Source of the DNA: Pontibacter akesuensis
Lineage (GTDB): Bacteria; Bacteroidota; Bacteroidia; Cytophagales; Hymenobacteraceae
Reading direction: 5' to 3'
NCBI RefSeq assembly: GCF_001611675.1
Contig: NZ_CP014766.1
Span: forward strand, 1,612,001-1,676,000
DNA length: 64,000 nt
In this document: one piece after another, positions 43,534 through 52,913 of the stretch
How positions within the stretch are numbered: the first letter of the stretch is position 1
How the letters are laid out: the number at the start of each line of letters is the position of its first letter
Made by a program: the position numbers and the translations under genes
The notes under the pieces: model-generated
Database searches by the model: none
What the model was told of the DNA's origin: nothing
The model's input: only the letters and a program-made list of their open reading frames with translations

Positions 43534-44244
43534 ATGAGAAACAAGCTACTACTACTTACCCTCCTGCTCTGCCTCTGCCAGCTGGCCCAGGCGCAAACAA
43601 CGGACTCCACTACCGCTTACAGGCACCACATAGGCCTGAACACGCGTGTGGTACTAGACAGGGTCGTGGAGCCTGCCAGCCTCACGCCACTGCAACTCAT
43701 CTATAAATACCAGCTCTCGCCCCGCTCGGCGTTGCGTGCCACTGTTGAGGGCTTCTATGCCACCTCAGATTCTTCTCAGTCCTACTCCGTCCGCAGAGAC
43801 GAGGTGACAAACCAAACTTTAGGCGGCAGCCTGGGCTATGAGCGGCAAAAGCTGCTGAACAAAGTTTTTGTGCTTTACTACGGAGCAGATATTTTTTACC
43901 GCAGGGAAGAAAAGAGTATTGAGATGTTTAATCGGTTTGTAGATCCAAGCCAAGGCCAAATAGAGGTAGAGGTGCATGTAGAAGATAGATATGTCACAAA
44001 TGCTTTTGGACTGCGCCCCTTTGTGGGCCTGAGGATCAACGTTAGCAAGCAATTTTATTTGTCAACAGAAACAGCCTTTAGTCTGAGGCGGGAGAGGAGT
44101 ACACAAGACTATATTGCAGCATTTAGAACTTATTCTAAAGATGGTGCCATTGGAAACCCACAAACAACTACAGACTACACAACTCATAGAACGAATATAG
44201 CTTACGTGCCTATTAACGGGATAACCTTGAATTGGCTTTTTTAA
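43534..44244 (+). CDS. Outer-membrane beta-barrel-like protein
   Basis: 236 residues: a signal peptide (LLLCLCQLAQAQ) and alternating hydrophobic/polar strands throughout (HHIGLNTRVVLDRV; LQLIYKYQLSPRSALRATVE; FGLRPFVGLRINVSKQFYLSTE), ending with the aromatic terminus INGITLNWLF typical of barrel assembly signals. No named family is recognised. It lies 29 bases before the frameshifted T9SS adhesin gene, so the two may be co-transcribed. The G11 tract 90 bases upstream could affect its expression. Confidence 0.75.
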   Translation: MRNKLLLLTLLLCLCQLAQAQTTDSTTAYRHHIGLNTRVVLDRVVEPASLTPLQLIYKYQLSPRSALRATVEGFYATSDSSQSYSVRRDEVTNQTLGGSLGYERQKLLNKVFVLYYGADIFYRREEKSIEMFNRFVDPSQGQIEVEVHVEDRYVTNAFGLRPFVGLRINVSKQFYLSTETAFSLRRERSTQDYIAAFRTYSKDGAIGNPQTTTDYTTHRTNIAYVPINGITLNWLF

Positions 44245-44273
44245 ACTCGTGTTTCACTTTACCAAACAAACTT

Positions 44274-46065
44274 ATGAAGTATCTTTCTACACTTTTCTTG
44301 ATTATATGTTTGCCATATTGTATAATGGCTCAGACAAAAATATCCCCTGATGGACTTACTCCTGAATGCCCCGGCAATATTGTAAGTTATTCTGTCTATC
44401 CTACGGGCGGCTCTGCCAATGCCAATTATCAGGGCTGTAATTTGGGATAATGCGGCTCAAGCAAATGGTGTGACACCCAAAGGTGAATTAAAAGTAACTA
44501 TCACTTCATGCAGCAACACAGCAAATAATGGTAGTACTACAACTGGCAAAGTCATCATCAAATCCCTCAACAACGTTAATCCTTCGCAGGTCAAGGTGAA
44601 CAGCGTGGCTAAAGCAAGCCACTACCTGGACTGGTGCAGCACCGCACCCATCACACTGGCAATCGATAGGCTGCAGGTTCCCAACACTCCTAGCCAGTCT
44701 GCGCCATACTACCCACACACGCTTTACGCTGATTTGTACGAGTGGACGCTGCCTAACGGATGGCGCACCAGCGATAACAAAACGGGGACTTTCATAACGT
44801 CGGCATATTCTATCTCGGTTATACCTGCGGCAGGATCAGGAGGCCAGGTAAAAGTGAGAGGATACAACTACGAGTGTAGTCTATACAGTTCTCCGAGAGT
44901 AGACTTCTACAGCAATTACAGCACGCTTACCATTGACCGCGAGCCACAGCTTGCCGCGGCCCAAGGCCTGGCAGAAGTATACTGTGGGGATCGAACACCG
45001 ATAACCTATACTGTTGCAAGTTTGCCGGGTGCTACCTATTCCTGGTCGCTACCCCAGGGCTGGTCAGGTTCGTCAAATTCAACTACTATAACCGTAACGC
45101 CAAGTGGCAGCGGCGGCGGCAACATTGTAGCTACAGCTACTTTTACTTGCACAAACCCGGTTAAAACAATTTCCTCCACGGCCAAGGTGGTGGCCTTTAA
45201 CCCCAATGTAAAACCGGTGGCGTTTACCGCAGCGCCAGCTTATGTTTGCCCCGGCGGCACAATTTTTTCGGCTAGTTCGCCCGGAGCTACCTCCTATACT
45301 TGGTCCACCACCGGTGGCATGCGCATAAATGGCCAGCCCTCACCCGTAACTACCTCCTCCTCTTCAGCCACTATCAGCCTTTCCGGCCAATACATTCAGG
45401 GCAATGCGCAGGTTACGGTAGTGGCCAACAATGGCAGCTGTGGCAGCTCCACCTCTGCCTCAAAATCTGTTTGGATGAACGTGCCAGCACAACCTCAGCC
45501 AAATGTTTACGGCAACCCTGCTACTATTAATCTGCCTCTAGGCGGCTGGACACAGGTTGTGGCAAATTCGGCGCCCGGATCTGACAACAATTACGATCAT
45601 GTGTATTGGGAAGTAGCCAATCGCACCGCACCAGGCACTACCGTTACTGGATTGGCAATTTACCAAAAAGAAAGGCGCGTTACTTCCATCGAGGCGCTGG
45701 AGCCAGGTTATTATTACCTAATGGTGCGATCCTGGAATACCTGTGGCTACAGCATGTATTACTACATAGTCGTAAACGTAACAGTAGGCGGTGGCGGCGG
45801 TGTATACATGGTGGAGACGTACCCTAACCCTGCTAATGATTTTATAGATATTAAGATAAAGAAGGTAAAGGCAACCAAGGAGGATAAGCAAGAAGACAAC
45901 ATCCGCCTGGTGCTCTTTGATAGCCAAGGGAATATAGTGCAGGAGGCTATTGTTGGGGAAGGCAGCAAAAGGTTAGATGTGCGTAAGCAACCCGAAGGCT
46001 TGTATTACCTACACCTCTACCACAGATGGGGCGTTGAGAAAAAGCAAATTCTTATTAAACGCTAA
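44274..46065 (+). pseudogene. Frameshifted adhesin-like T9SS protein
   Basis: The signal peptide and first residues (MKYLSTLFLIICLPYCIMAQ, then ECPGNIVSYSVYPTGG) are in one frame that stops at 44448-44450. A second frame overlaps near 44419-44450 and continues for 540 residues. The shift occurs at about 44425-44440, in a stretch with short G and T runs. The body has Ig/PKD-like beta repeats (LPGATYSWSLPQGWSG, SPGATSYTWSTTGG) and a type A sorting domain (VETYPNPANDFIDIKI ... KKQILIKR). Either a sequencing indel, a true pseudogene, or a programmed shift; the last is least likely. Confidence 0.75.
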
Positions 46066-46126
46066 GCCTGCATTTGCAAAGCATAAAGCTGGCGCGGAAG
46101 TTTACTTGTAAATCAACCATACCAGC

Positions 46127-46178
46127 AATTAAATAACAGGAGCCGGGGATTAGCATCCCCGGCTCCTGTTATTTAATT
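46127..46178. terminator. Bidirectional terminator with 24-bp perfect stem
   Basis: Arms 46127-46150 and 46155-46178 pair without mismatch around TAGC, with A/T-rich ends. It separates the convergent adhesin and rfbC genes. Confidence 0.88.
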
Positions 46179-46191
46179 CTATACTTAAAAA

Positions 46192-46734
46192 TTAAAACGG
46201 CGAATTGAAATCCTTTAACAGCGGCAGCACCTCGTCTTTAGGGGAAACTAACGGATCCGCAATGCTCCAGTCAATGCCGATGGCAGGATCATTCCACAGC
46301 AGGCCTCCTTCCGTGGCAGGCGCGTAGAAGTCGGTGCACTTGTACAGGAAGATGGTATCTTCTTCGAGTGCCACAAAGCCGTGTGCAAACCCTGCCGGAA
46401 TGTAGAACAGGTTATGCTTATCGGCCTCCAGCAAGCTGGTGACATACTGCCCGTAGGTAGGCGAGTTCTTCCGGAGGTCAACGGCCACATCCAGCGCTTT
46501 GCCGCTGGTTACGCGCACCAGTTTGCCCTGCGCATGCGGCGGTTTCTGGAAGTGCAGGCCCCGCAGTACGCCTTTCTTTGAGCACGATTGGTTGTCCTGC
46601 ACAAACACCGGCGGCTCCCCAAACGGCTCAAACCATTTCATGCTAAAGGTTTCTGTGAAGTAACCCCGCTCATCCTCAAAAATGCGCGGCTGAAATTCAA
46701 TTACTCCCTCAATGTGGAAAAGCTTGTGGTCCAT
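46192..46734 (-). CDS. rfbC: dTDP-4-dehydrorhamnose 3,5-epimerase
   Basis: A 180-residue cupin enzyme, full length for RfbC: FEDERGYFTETF, VLRGLHFQKPPHAQGKLV (catalytic His61), ALDVAVDLRKNSPTYGQYV, FYIPAGFAHGFVALEE and the final WNDPAIGIDW segment. It epimerises dTDP-4-dehydro-6-deoxyglucose at C3 and C5 in dTDP-L-rhamnose synthesis. The other rfb/rml genes are not nearby, which is unusual but seen in Bacteroidota where they are scattered. Single gene. Confidence 0.96.
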   Translation of the reverse strand: MDHKLFHIEGVIEFQPRIFEDERGYFTETFSMKWFEPFGEPPVFVQDNQSCSKKGVLRGLHFQKPPHAQGKLVRVTSGKALDVAVDLRKNSPTYGQYVTSLLEADKHNLFYIPAGFAHGFVALEEDTIFLYKCTDFYAPATEGGLLWNDPAIGIDWSIADPLVSPKDEVLPLLKDFNSPF

Positions 46735-46878
46735 AGGTTCCTCTATGTTGGCTGAAACTAAAGCAGATAAGATGTGCTGCTATAGCTGAAAAGGCGCAAG
46801 TTAGCCATTTTGCCTCAGCATCAGAAAAAATAAAGTAAATTGCATGCATTCTCCCTGCATTCCCGATAATACTACCCT

Positions 46879-47604
46879 ATGCAAGCAATAGTTGCCTTTC
46901 TGCACACGCACGTACTCGTGGTAATTCTGTTCCTGATATTGTTCACGTTTAAGACAGTACTGCTCCTGCTTAACAAGCGCGAACTGCTTGCCAGAGCCCG
47001 TACATATACCCGGGCGCTGGATACCGTTTTCGGCCTGCTTATACTAGTAACAGGCGGTTACCTGCTGGCCAGTTACCAGGGCATTCCCACGTGGCTGATC
47101 ATCAAGATTGTGCTGGTGCTGGTGGCCATTCCGTTGGGCATCATTGGCATTAAGCGGGAGAACAAACTGCTTGCCCTTGCCTCGCTGCTGCTCTTCCTGT
47201 ATGTGTATGGCATGGCCGAGACAAAAAGCCTGACGATGCAGCAACCGGGGCCGGTACAGAACGCCACCACTAAAACCAAGCCCGTTGAAATGGAGGCGGC
47301 TGAAACGGATGATACAGAAAACAACGAACCCGCTGGGCCGCAGCAGGAGATCATCGCTTCGATGGGTGAGGCACAGTTGGCCAACGGCAAAGCCATCTAT
47401 ACGCAGCTGTGCGAAACCTGCCACGGAGCCGACGGGGCCAAGGGGCTGGGCGGCGCAGCTAATTTACAGGTAAGTGATCTCAGCCTAAACGACCGCATAA
47501 ACGTAATCGCTAATGGCCGGGGATTAATGCCTGGCTTCAGTGCCCAGCTCTCCGATGAAGAGGTGGCGGCGCTGGCCGCTTATACCATGACGCTTAAAAA
47601 CTAA
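46879..47604 (+). CDS. SirB2-like membrane domain fused to cytochrome c
   Basis: 241 residues. Four membrane helices (about 8-30, 46-65, 70-90 and 97-112) have the SirB2/invasion-type pattern (LFTFKTVLLLLNKRELL; LDTVFGLLILVTGGYLL). They are followed by an acidic linker and a mono-heme cytochrome c domain with LCETCHG (Cys178, Cys181, His182) and an axial Met in GRGLMPGFSAQLS. It is likely an inner-membrane electron-transfer protein with its heme in the periplasm. The hflX start codon follows its stop by 3 bases, so the genes are coupled. Confidence 0.85.
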   Translation: MQAIVAFLHTHVLVVILFLILFTFKTVLLLLNKRELLARARTYTRALDTVFGLLILVTGGYLLASYQGIPTWLIIKIVLVLVAIPLGIIGIKRENKLLALASLLLFLYVYGMAETKSLTMQQPGPVQNATTKTKPVEMEAAETDDTENNEPAGPQQEIIASMGEAQLANGKAIYTQLCETCHGADGAKGLGGAANLQVSDLSLNDRINVIANGRGLMPGFSAQLSDEEVAALAAYTMTLKN

Positions 47605-47607
47605 TGA

Positions 47608-48795
47608 ATGGCTAAACAACAATTTTACGATACATCTAAGCCGCAGGAGACGGCCGTACTAGTGGCCGTACCAGGCTACAAGCAGACAGAAGAACAAACG
47701 CAGGAGTATCTGGATGAACTTGCCTTTCTGGCAGAGACCGCCGGTGCACAAACCCTGCAACGTTTCACGCAAAAACTCGACAAGCCCGACGTGCGCACCT
47801 TTGTGGGCAGCGGCAAACTCGACGAGATCAACGCCTATGTAAAGGAGAATAGCGTGGACATGGTGATCTTTGACGACGACCTAAGCCCTTCGCAGGTGCG
47901 GAACATTGAGCGCGAGCTGCAGGTAAAGATTGTGGACCGCAGCCTGCTTATACTTGATATTTTTGCCCTGCGTGCCAAAACAGCCCAGGCGCACGCCCAG
48001 GTAGAGATGGCGCAGTACCAGTACCTGCTGCCGCGCCTTACCAACCTCTGGACGCACTTGTCCAAACAGAAGGGTGGTATCGGCATGAAGGGCCCCGGTG
48101 AAACAGAGATCGAGACCGACCGCCGTATTGTGCGCGACAAGATTGCCTTGCTGCGCGAGCGCCTGAAGAAATTCGAGAAGCAGAACTTTGAGCAGCGCAA
48201 AGCCCGTGCTGGCATTGTGCGTGTGGCGCTGGTGGGGTATACCAACGTCGGCAAATCGACGCTCATGAACCTGCTCTCCAAATCTGAGGTGTTTGCAGAG
48301 AACAAGCTGTTCGCCACCGTAGATGCCACCGTGCGCAAAGTGGTGCTCGACAACGTGCCCTTCCTGCTTTCCGACACAGTAGGGTTTATCCGCAAGCTGC
48401 CCACCAAGCTGATTGAGGCCTTCAAATCTACGCTAGATGAGATACGCGAGGCGGATATGCTGGTGCATGTGGTGGACATTTCGCACGAGTCGTTTGAGGA
48501 CCAGATAGCGGTGGTGAACGAGACGCTGAAGGACATCAACTCGGCTGAGAAGCCGGTGCTGCTCGTGTTCAACAAGATAGATGAGTACCTGAAGCAGCGC
48601 CAGCAGGAGCTGCAGGAGGAGAACAGCGAGGCGCGCCCTTCCATCGAAGACCTGAAGGCCACTTATATGGCCAAAGAGCACGCGCCTGCCATGTTCATTT
48701 CAGCCACTGATAAACTGAATATTGATGCCCTGCGCGAGGAACTGCAACGGCGCGTAGCCGAGCTGCACTACCAGCGCTACCCGAACAATGTATAG
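47608..48795 (+). CDS. hflX: GTPase HflX
   Basis: 395 residues: the HflX N-terminal domain (TFVGSGKLDEINAYVKEN, VDRSLLILDIFALRAKTAQA), the linker LSKQKGGIGMKGPGETEIE, and the GTPase with G1 GYTNVGKST (210-218), G3 DTVGFIRKLP and G4 NKID. HflX binds the 50S ribosomal subunit and rescues stalled or hibernating ribosomes under heat stress. It is coupled to the SirB2-cytochrome gene upstream, a pairing with no obvious functional link. Confidence 0.96.
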   Translation: MAKQQFYDTSKPQETAVLVAVPGYKQTEEQTQEYLDELAFLAETAGAQTLQRFTQKLDKPDVRTFVGSGKLDEINAYVKENSVDMVIFDDDLSPSQVRNIERELQVKIVDRSLLILDIFALRAKTAQAHAQVEMAQYQYLLPRLTNLWTHLSKQKGGIGMKGPGETEIETDRRIVRDKIALLRERLKKFEKQNFEQRKARAGIVRVALVGYTNVGKSTLMNLLSKSEVFAENKLFATVDATVRKVVLDNVPFLLSDTVGFIRKLPTKLIEAFKSTLDEIREADMLVHVVDISHESFEDQIAVVNETLKDINSAEKPVLLVFNKIDEYLKQRQQELQEENSEARPSIEDLKATYMAKEHAPAMFISATDKLNIDALREELQRRVAELHYQRYPNNV

Positions 48796-48832
48796 TTAAA
48801 ATCGCCCGCATACTTGGCGCGGCATCACCCAA

Positions 48833-48873
48833 ACGGCCACGGTGTATTAGGTACGCAGTGGCCGTCTTGTTTT
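48833..48873 (+). terminator. Terminator after hflX
   Basis: The stem ACGGCCAC / GTGGCCGT is followed by CTTGTTTT, 38 bases after the hflX stop. The stem is short, so efficiency is uncertain. Confidence 0.6.
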
Positions 48874-49003
48874 ACAGCCACTGCCTTCTCCCGGGCGTAT
48901 ACTTAAAGCCGCGTCACAACCATTTACTTAAAGTTGCAGTAACTAGCAATGCCCTGTCTATAGTCTGTTTACAGCTACAGATGGTTTGCATAACAGAAAA
49001 CAT

Positions 49004-49498
49004 ATGAAAACGCTATATATCCTTAGGCATGCCAAGTCGAGCTGGGAGTTTGAAGGTCTGAGCGACCACGACCGCCCGCTGAACAAGCGCGGCCGCAACG
49101 ACGCCCCGCTGATGGGACAGGAACTGGCGGCACAGGGCGTGAAGCCGGAACTGATTATATCAAGCCCTGCCGTGCGGGCGCTTAGCACCGCCACGCTGGC
49201 AGGCAAGGAGATGGATTTTGATGCTGACGACATCGTGGTGGATACCCGCGTGTACGGCGCTGATAAGAACGACCTGTTGGAGGTGGTGCAGAGCGCCCCA
49301 GCTGAGGTAAAGCACCTGATGCTGGTGGGGCACAACGAGGCCCTCTCCGACTTTGCCAACATGCTATCGCCGGAGCCGGTGGCTAGCCTACCTACCGCCG
49401 GTGCCGTAGGAATTCGCTTTAACTGCGAGAGCTGGTACGACATCTCCAAAAAGAACGCTGAGCTGCTGTTCTACGATTTCCCGAAGAACTATAAGTAG
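49004..49498 (+). CDS. SixA-type histidine phosphatase
   Basis: 164 residues from ATG 49004 (MKTLYILRHAKSSWE); a TTG at 48986 is less likely. The phosphoglycerate-mutase-like catalytic motif is LRHAKSSW (His10), with a second His in LMLVGHNEALSDF. SixA in E. coli dephosphorylates the ArcB phosphotransfer domain; in Bacteroidota the short SixA-like proteins often lie next to ppk1, as here (48 bases upstream of it). The substrate is not known. A cytosolic enzyme. Confidence 0.9.
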   Translation: MKTLYILRHAKSSWEFEGLSDHDRPLNKRGRNDAPLMGQELAAQGVKPELIISSPAVRALSTATLAGKEMDFDADDIVVDTRVYGADKNDLLEVVQSAPAEVKHLMLVGHNEALSDFANMLSPEPVASLPTAGAVGIRFNCESWYDISKKNAELLFYDFPKNYK

Positions 49499-49545
49499 CC
49501 TCTCCTGCACACTGCCACGGCTGCCGTAGCATACATTAAAACAAC

Positions 49546-51711
49546 ATGGAAAAAGAGAAAGACAAGGAGCCCAAGGCCCCGGCTGAGTATACGTTTATCA
49601 ACCGTGAGCTGAGCTGGCTAGCCTTTAATTACAGAGTACTGCAGGAGGCGAAAGACAAAACGGTGCCCCTGCTCGAGCGCATCAAGTTCATGGCCATTTT
49701 CTCATCTAACCTGGATGAGTACTTCAAGGTACGGGTGGCCACCCTCAAGCGCCTGATCAACCTAAAGAAGAAAACGCGCAAGAAGCTGAACGATGACCCG
49801 ACCGACACGCTGGACCAGGTACTGAAAGAGGTGCACCGCCAGCAGGAGGAGTTCGGGGAGGTTTTCCGGGAAGGTATACTAGCCGACCTGCGCGAGCATG
49901 ACATACACCTGCTCACAGAGAACGACCTGAACAAGGAACAGGAGGAGTGGGTGCAGGACTACTTCCGCGAGACACTGGAGCCGCTGCTACTGCCCATTAT
50001 ACTTGATGAAACCGACACGCACCTCTTTCTGCAGGACCAGATGGTATACATTGGGGTGAAGATGTGGGACCCCACCGAGGACAACTGCAAAGCAGTGCGC
50101 TTTGCCATGCTGGAGGTACCCACCAAAAAGCACGGCGGCCGTTTCGTAAAACTTCCCACAGTAGACGGGCAACGCCATGTGATGTTCATCGATGATGTAA
50201 TTCGCTTTTGCCTGCCGCTTATGTTCCCCAACTACAAATCCTTTGTGGCGCACGCCGCAAAGGTTTCGCGCGATGCCGAGCTGGACATTGAGGAAGAAGT
50301 ATCGGGCAGCCTGATGGCGAAGATTCAGAGCAGCCTGAAAAAGCGTGAGACCGGTTATCCGGCGCGCCTGCTTTACGACCCGGAAACACCGCAGGAACTG
50401 CTGGATATGCTCAAGGCACACACTGGCATTACGGATGATGAGTTGGTGGAAGGCAGCAAGTACCACAACTTCCGGGACTTTTTCGGATTTCCGGACTTTA
50501 ACCTACCCGACCTGAAGTATACGCCGCAGCCTGTACTCCTGCACCCGCAACTGGAACAGGAGCCAAGCTTGCTTGCCGCCATGCAAGGAAAGGACTACCT
50601 GGTGCATTACCCGTACCAGTCGTTCGATTATGTGCTGCGCCTGTTTGAGGAAGCGGCCAACGACCCGAAAGTCACCGCCATCAGCGCCACGCTGTACCGT
50701 GTGGCTGCCAAATCGAAAGTGGCGAAGGCGCTGGCGAAGGCCGCTAAAAACGGAAAGCTGGTAACAGTGGTTGTGGAGCTTCGGGCCCGTTTTGACGAGG
50801 AGTCAAACATCTACTGGGCCGGTAAACTGCAGAAAGCAGGGGCTAACGTAATCTTCGGTGTGCCTGACCTGAAAGTACACTCCAAACTGGGCCTCATCAC
50901 CCGAAACGAGAAAGGCAGGCTGGTGAACTATGCCTACCTAAGCACCGGCAACTACAACGAAGATACGTCCACCATTTACGCCGATCATGCGCTTTTCACG
51001 TCTGACAAGCGCCTGACCAAAGACGTGGAGCAGGTGTTTAACTTCTTTATTGACCGCCAACCTGACAAGAAGTTTGGCCATTTGCTGATGGCCCCGCTAA
51101 ACATGCGCCAGGGCTTTACCAAGCTGGTGGACCAGGAGATAAAGAACGCTAAGAAGGGCCTGCCGGCAAGTATGATTCTGAAGATGAATGCGCTGCAGGA
51201 TGAGCGGATGATCAAAAAGCTTTACGCTGCCAGCCAGGCAGGGGTGAAAATTCAGCTGCTGGTGCGGGGCATTTGCTGCCTGGTGCCCGGTGTGGAGGGA
51301 ATGAGTGAGAACATACAGGTGCGCAGCATCGTGGACCGCTACCTGGAGCATGCCCGGGTGTACATCTTCCATAACAATGGCGACGAGCAGCTATACATTG
51401 CCTCCGCCGACTGGATGACCCGCAACCTGAACCGCCGTGTGGAAGTGGCTTTCCCCATCTACCAGCCAGACCTGGCAGCGGAGATTCGCCACATCATAGA
51501 ACTGCAGCTCTCCGACGACACCAAGACGCGCAGCGTAGACAACGACTACATTAAGCCGCCTTCACCTACGCACGTGCGCTCGCAGTATGCCACCTACGAG
51601 TACCTAAGCCAAATGGCGCAGGCAGACGTGGCACCGAAGGCAGACACGGCAGCGAAAGCAGAAACAACGTCCAAGGCAGGTGCGGTGGCAAAGAAAGAGA
51701 AAAAGAAATAA
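49546..51711 (+). CDS. ppk1: Polyphosphate kinase 1
   Basis: 721 residues. It starts the family core with FINRELSWLAFNYRVL and SSNLDEYFKVRVATLKRL, has the phospho-accepting His in KVHSKLGLITRN (His445), STGNYNEDTSTIYADHALF, and the second catalytic region near IDRYLEHARVYIFHN. PPK1 makes inorganic polyphosphate from ATP. The last 30 residues (ADVAPKADTAAKAETTSKAG, ending AVAKKEKKK) are a low-complexity Ala/Lys/Thr tail beyond the usual domain end. Confidence 0.97.
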   Translation: MEKEKDKEPKAPAEYTFINRELSWLAFNYRVLQEAKDKTVPLLERIKFMAIFSSNLDEYFKVRVATLKRLINLKKKTRKKLNDDPTDTLDQVLKEVHRQQEEFGEVFREGILADLREHDIHLLTENDLNKEQEEWVQDYFRETLEPLLLPIILDETDTHLFLQDQMVYIGVKMWDPTEDNCKAVRFAMLEVPTKKHGGRFVKLPTVDGQRHVMFIDDVIRFCLPLMFPNYKSFVAHAAKVSRDAELDIEEEVSGSLMAKIQSSLKKRETGYPARLLYDPETPQELLDMLKAHTGITDDELVEGSKYHNFRDFFGFPDFNLPDLKYTPQPVLLHPQLEQEPSLLAAMQGKDYLVHYPYQSFDYVLRLFEEAANDPKVTAISATLYRVAAKSKVAKALAKAAKNGKLVTVVVELRARFDEESNIYWAGKLQKAGANVIFGVPDLKVHSKLGLITRNEKGRLVNYAYLSTGNYNEDTSTIYADHALFTSDKRLTKDVEQVFNFFIDRQPDKKFGHLLMAPLNMRQGFTKLVDQEIKNAKKGLPASMILKMNALQDERMIKKLYAASQAGVKIQLLVRGICCLVPGVEGMSENIQVRSIVDRYLEHARVYIFHNNGDEQLYIASADWMTRNLNRRVEVAFPIYQPDLAAEIRHIIELQLSDDTKTRSVDNDYIKPPSPTHVRSQYATYEYLSQMAQADVAPKADTAAKAETTSKAGAVAKKEKKK

Positions 51712-51726
51712 CTACATCAGTATAAG

Positions 51727-51771
51727 ATAAAAGCCAGGAGCAGCTAACATATAGCTGCTCCTGGCTTTTAT
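51727..51771. terminator. Bidirectional terminator after ppk1
   Basis: A 20-bp perfect stem (51727-51746 with 51752-51771) around ACATA, with A-rich and T-rich ends, between the convergent ppk1 and DUF6268 genes. Confidence 0.88.
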
Positions 51772-51800
51772 GATTGCTGCTTGTGGTTTGACTTTTATAC

Positions 51801-52826
51801 TTAGTCGACCCACTTGCGCGGCGGCACCAGGTATATTTCTGCTCTTATGTAGCCTGCACCGGCAAGATCATTATCGATCAGTTCATCTGTATCACCTGGC
51901 TCAGCAAAGACCCGGTTCCTGTAGTATTGCCGGAAGCCTCCCTCCACGGCAAACCATAGAAAGTCATGGATCTCGCGCTCCATACGTAGGAGCCCCTTTA
52001 TGTCAGTACGCCGTAACTCTATTTCGCCAAACTGTTTAAGATCCGTTTGATCAGCGAAAATATCGTAGCTGCTACCGTCCAGTTTCCACCCTACATAAAA
52101 CAGCGTTTTCTCGTTTGCGTTATAGCGTAACCTAGTGTTTGCCGGGAAGATGGACTCCACGCCCCATTTTGGATTGAACGTGCGATTGTACAGGATGCCG
52201 GGAAGGATTCTTTGCCTGCCAAAAACCCAGCCGTACTGCACGCCAACACCAATTGAGTAATATGGGGATAAAGACCAACCGTAAGCCAGGTCGACGGTTC
52301 CTTTAAAGTAGTTCGAAATATCCTTGTCGATGCGGGTATAGTCGCCGTTAAGCTCACCCTTTACACGCATCAGGTAAAAGTTCCGCTCGTTTAAGGCGTG
52401 CAGGTAAGCCAGTTGCAGCCCAATACTATGCAAATTTTTATCCTCCAGGTATCGGTATAGGCCATAGGATGAATCCGAAAGCCCTTCAAAATTAAACTCT
52501 TCCAGATCATAGCTCAAGCCAATCAGGAGCTTTGTCTGCGGTCTGTTTATTAGCGGTGCTCCAATTTGTGCAGCAAACTTATTATGACGCCTAATACGCC
52601 CCTGCCCATTGCCTAACCTTTGGTCATCCGACTCCGACTCTATGTCGAAGTTGGGCAGGCGCTCATAACTGATCACTACCCCACGAGGTTTGCCCATACC
52701 CTCCACACCTGGACCGGCAAACTGGGTTACTTCCTCCAGTAATTCTGTTTCCGCATCCTGTGCCCATGCATCTGTAGCAAGAGAAAGCAAAGCAAACCCT
52801 GACAACAGTAGTATAATTGTCTTCAT
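51801..52826 (-). CDS. DUF6268-type outer-membrane beta-barrel protein
   Basis: 341 residues from the start MKTIILLLSGFALL, with a signal peptide ending TDAWAQ. The mature protein is a run of amphipathic strands (AAQIGAPLINRPQTKLLIGL; LQLAYLHALNERNFYLMRVK; SIGVGVQYGWVFGRQRI; FNPKWGVESIFPANTRLRY) in the pattern of DUF6268, an uncharacterised outer-membrane family of Bacteroidota. It lies 87 bases downstream of, and in the same orientation as, the large phosphatase/kinase-like/Omp85 fusion. They may form one transcription unit. Confidence 0.82.
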   Translation of the reverse strand: MKTIILLLSGFALLSLATDAWAQDAETELLEEVTQFAGPGVEGMGKPRGVVISYERLPNFDIESESDDQRLGNGQGRIRRHNKFAAQIGAPLINRPQTKLLIGLSYDLEEFNFEGLSDSSYGLYRYLEDKNLHSIGLQLAYLHALNERNFYLMRVKGELNGDYTRIDKDISNYFKGTVDLAYGWSLSPYYSIGVGVQYGWVFGRQRILPGILYNRTFNPKWGVESIFPANTRLRYNANEKTLFYVGWKLDGSSYDIFADQTDLKQFGEIELRRTDIKGLLRMEREIHDFLWFAVEGGFRQYYRNRVFAEPGDTDELIDNDLAGAGYIRAEIYLVPPRKWVD

Positions 52827-52913
52827 AGTTTTTATTATCGATTGGTGCTTCGGTGAAAGCGGCGCGCCACATTCTAGCAGCACCGTTTGTTATACTTTCA
52901 AAACTGCTTTAGG

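Noticed and set aside
47835..48662. A 275-codon minus-strand frame rich in Ser and Arg
   Set aside because: It is opposite hflX, which is certain; the composition is typical of an antisense frame.
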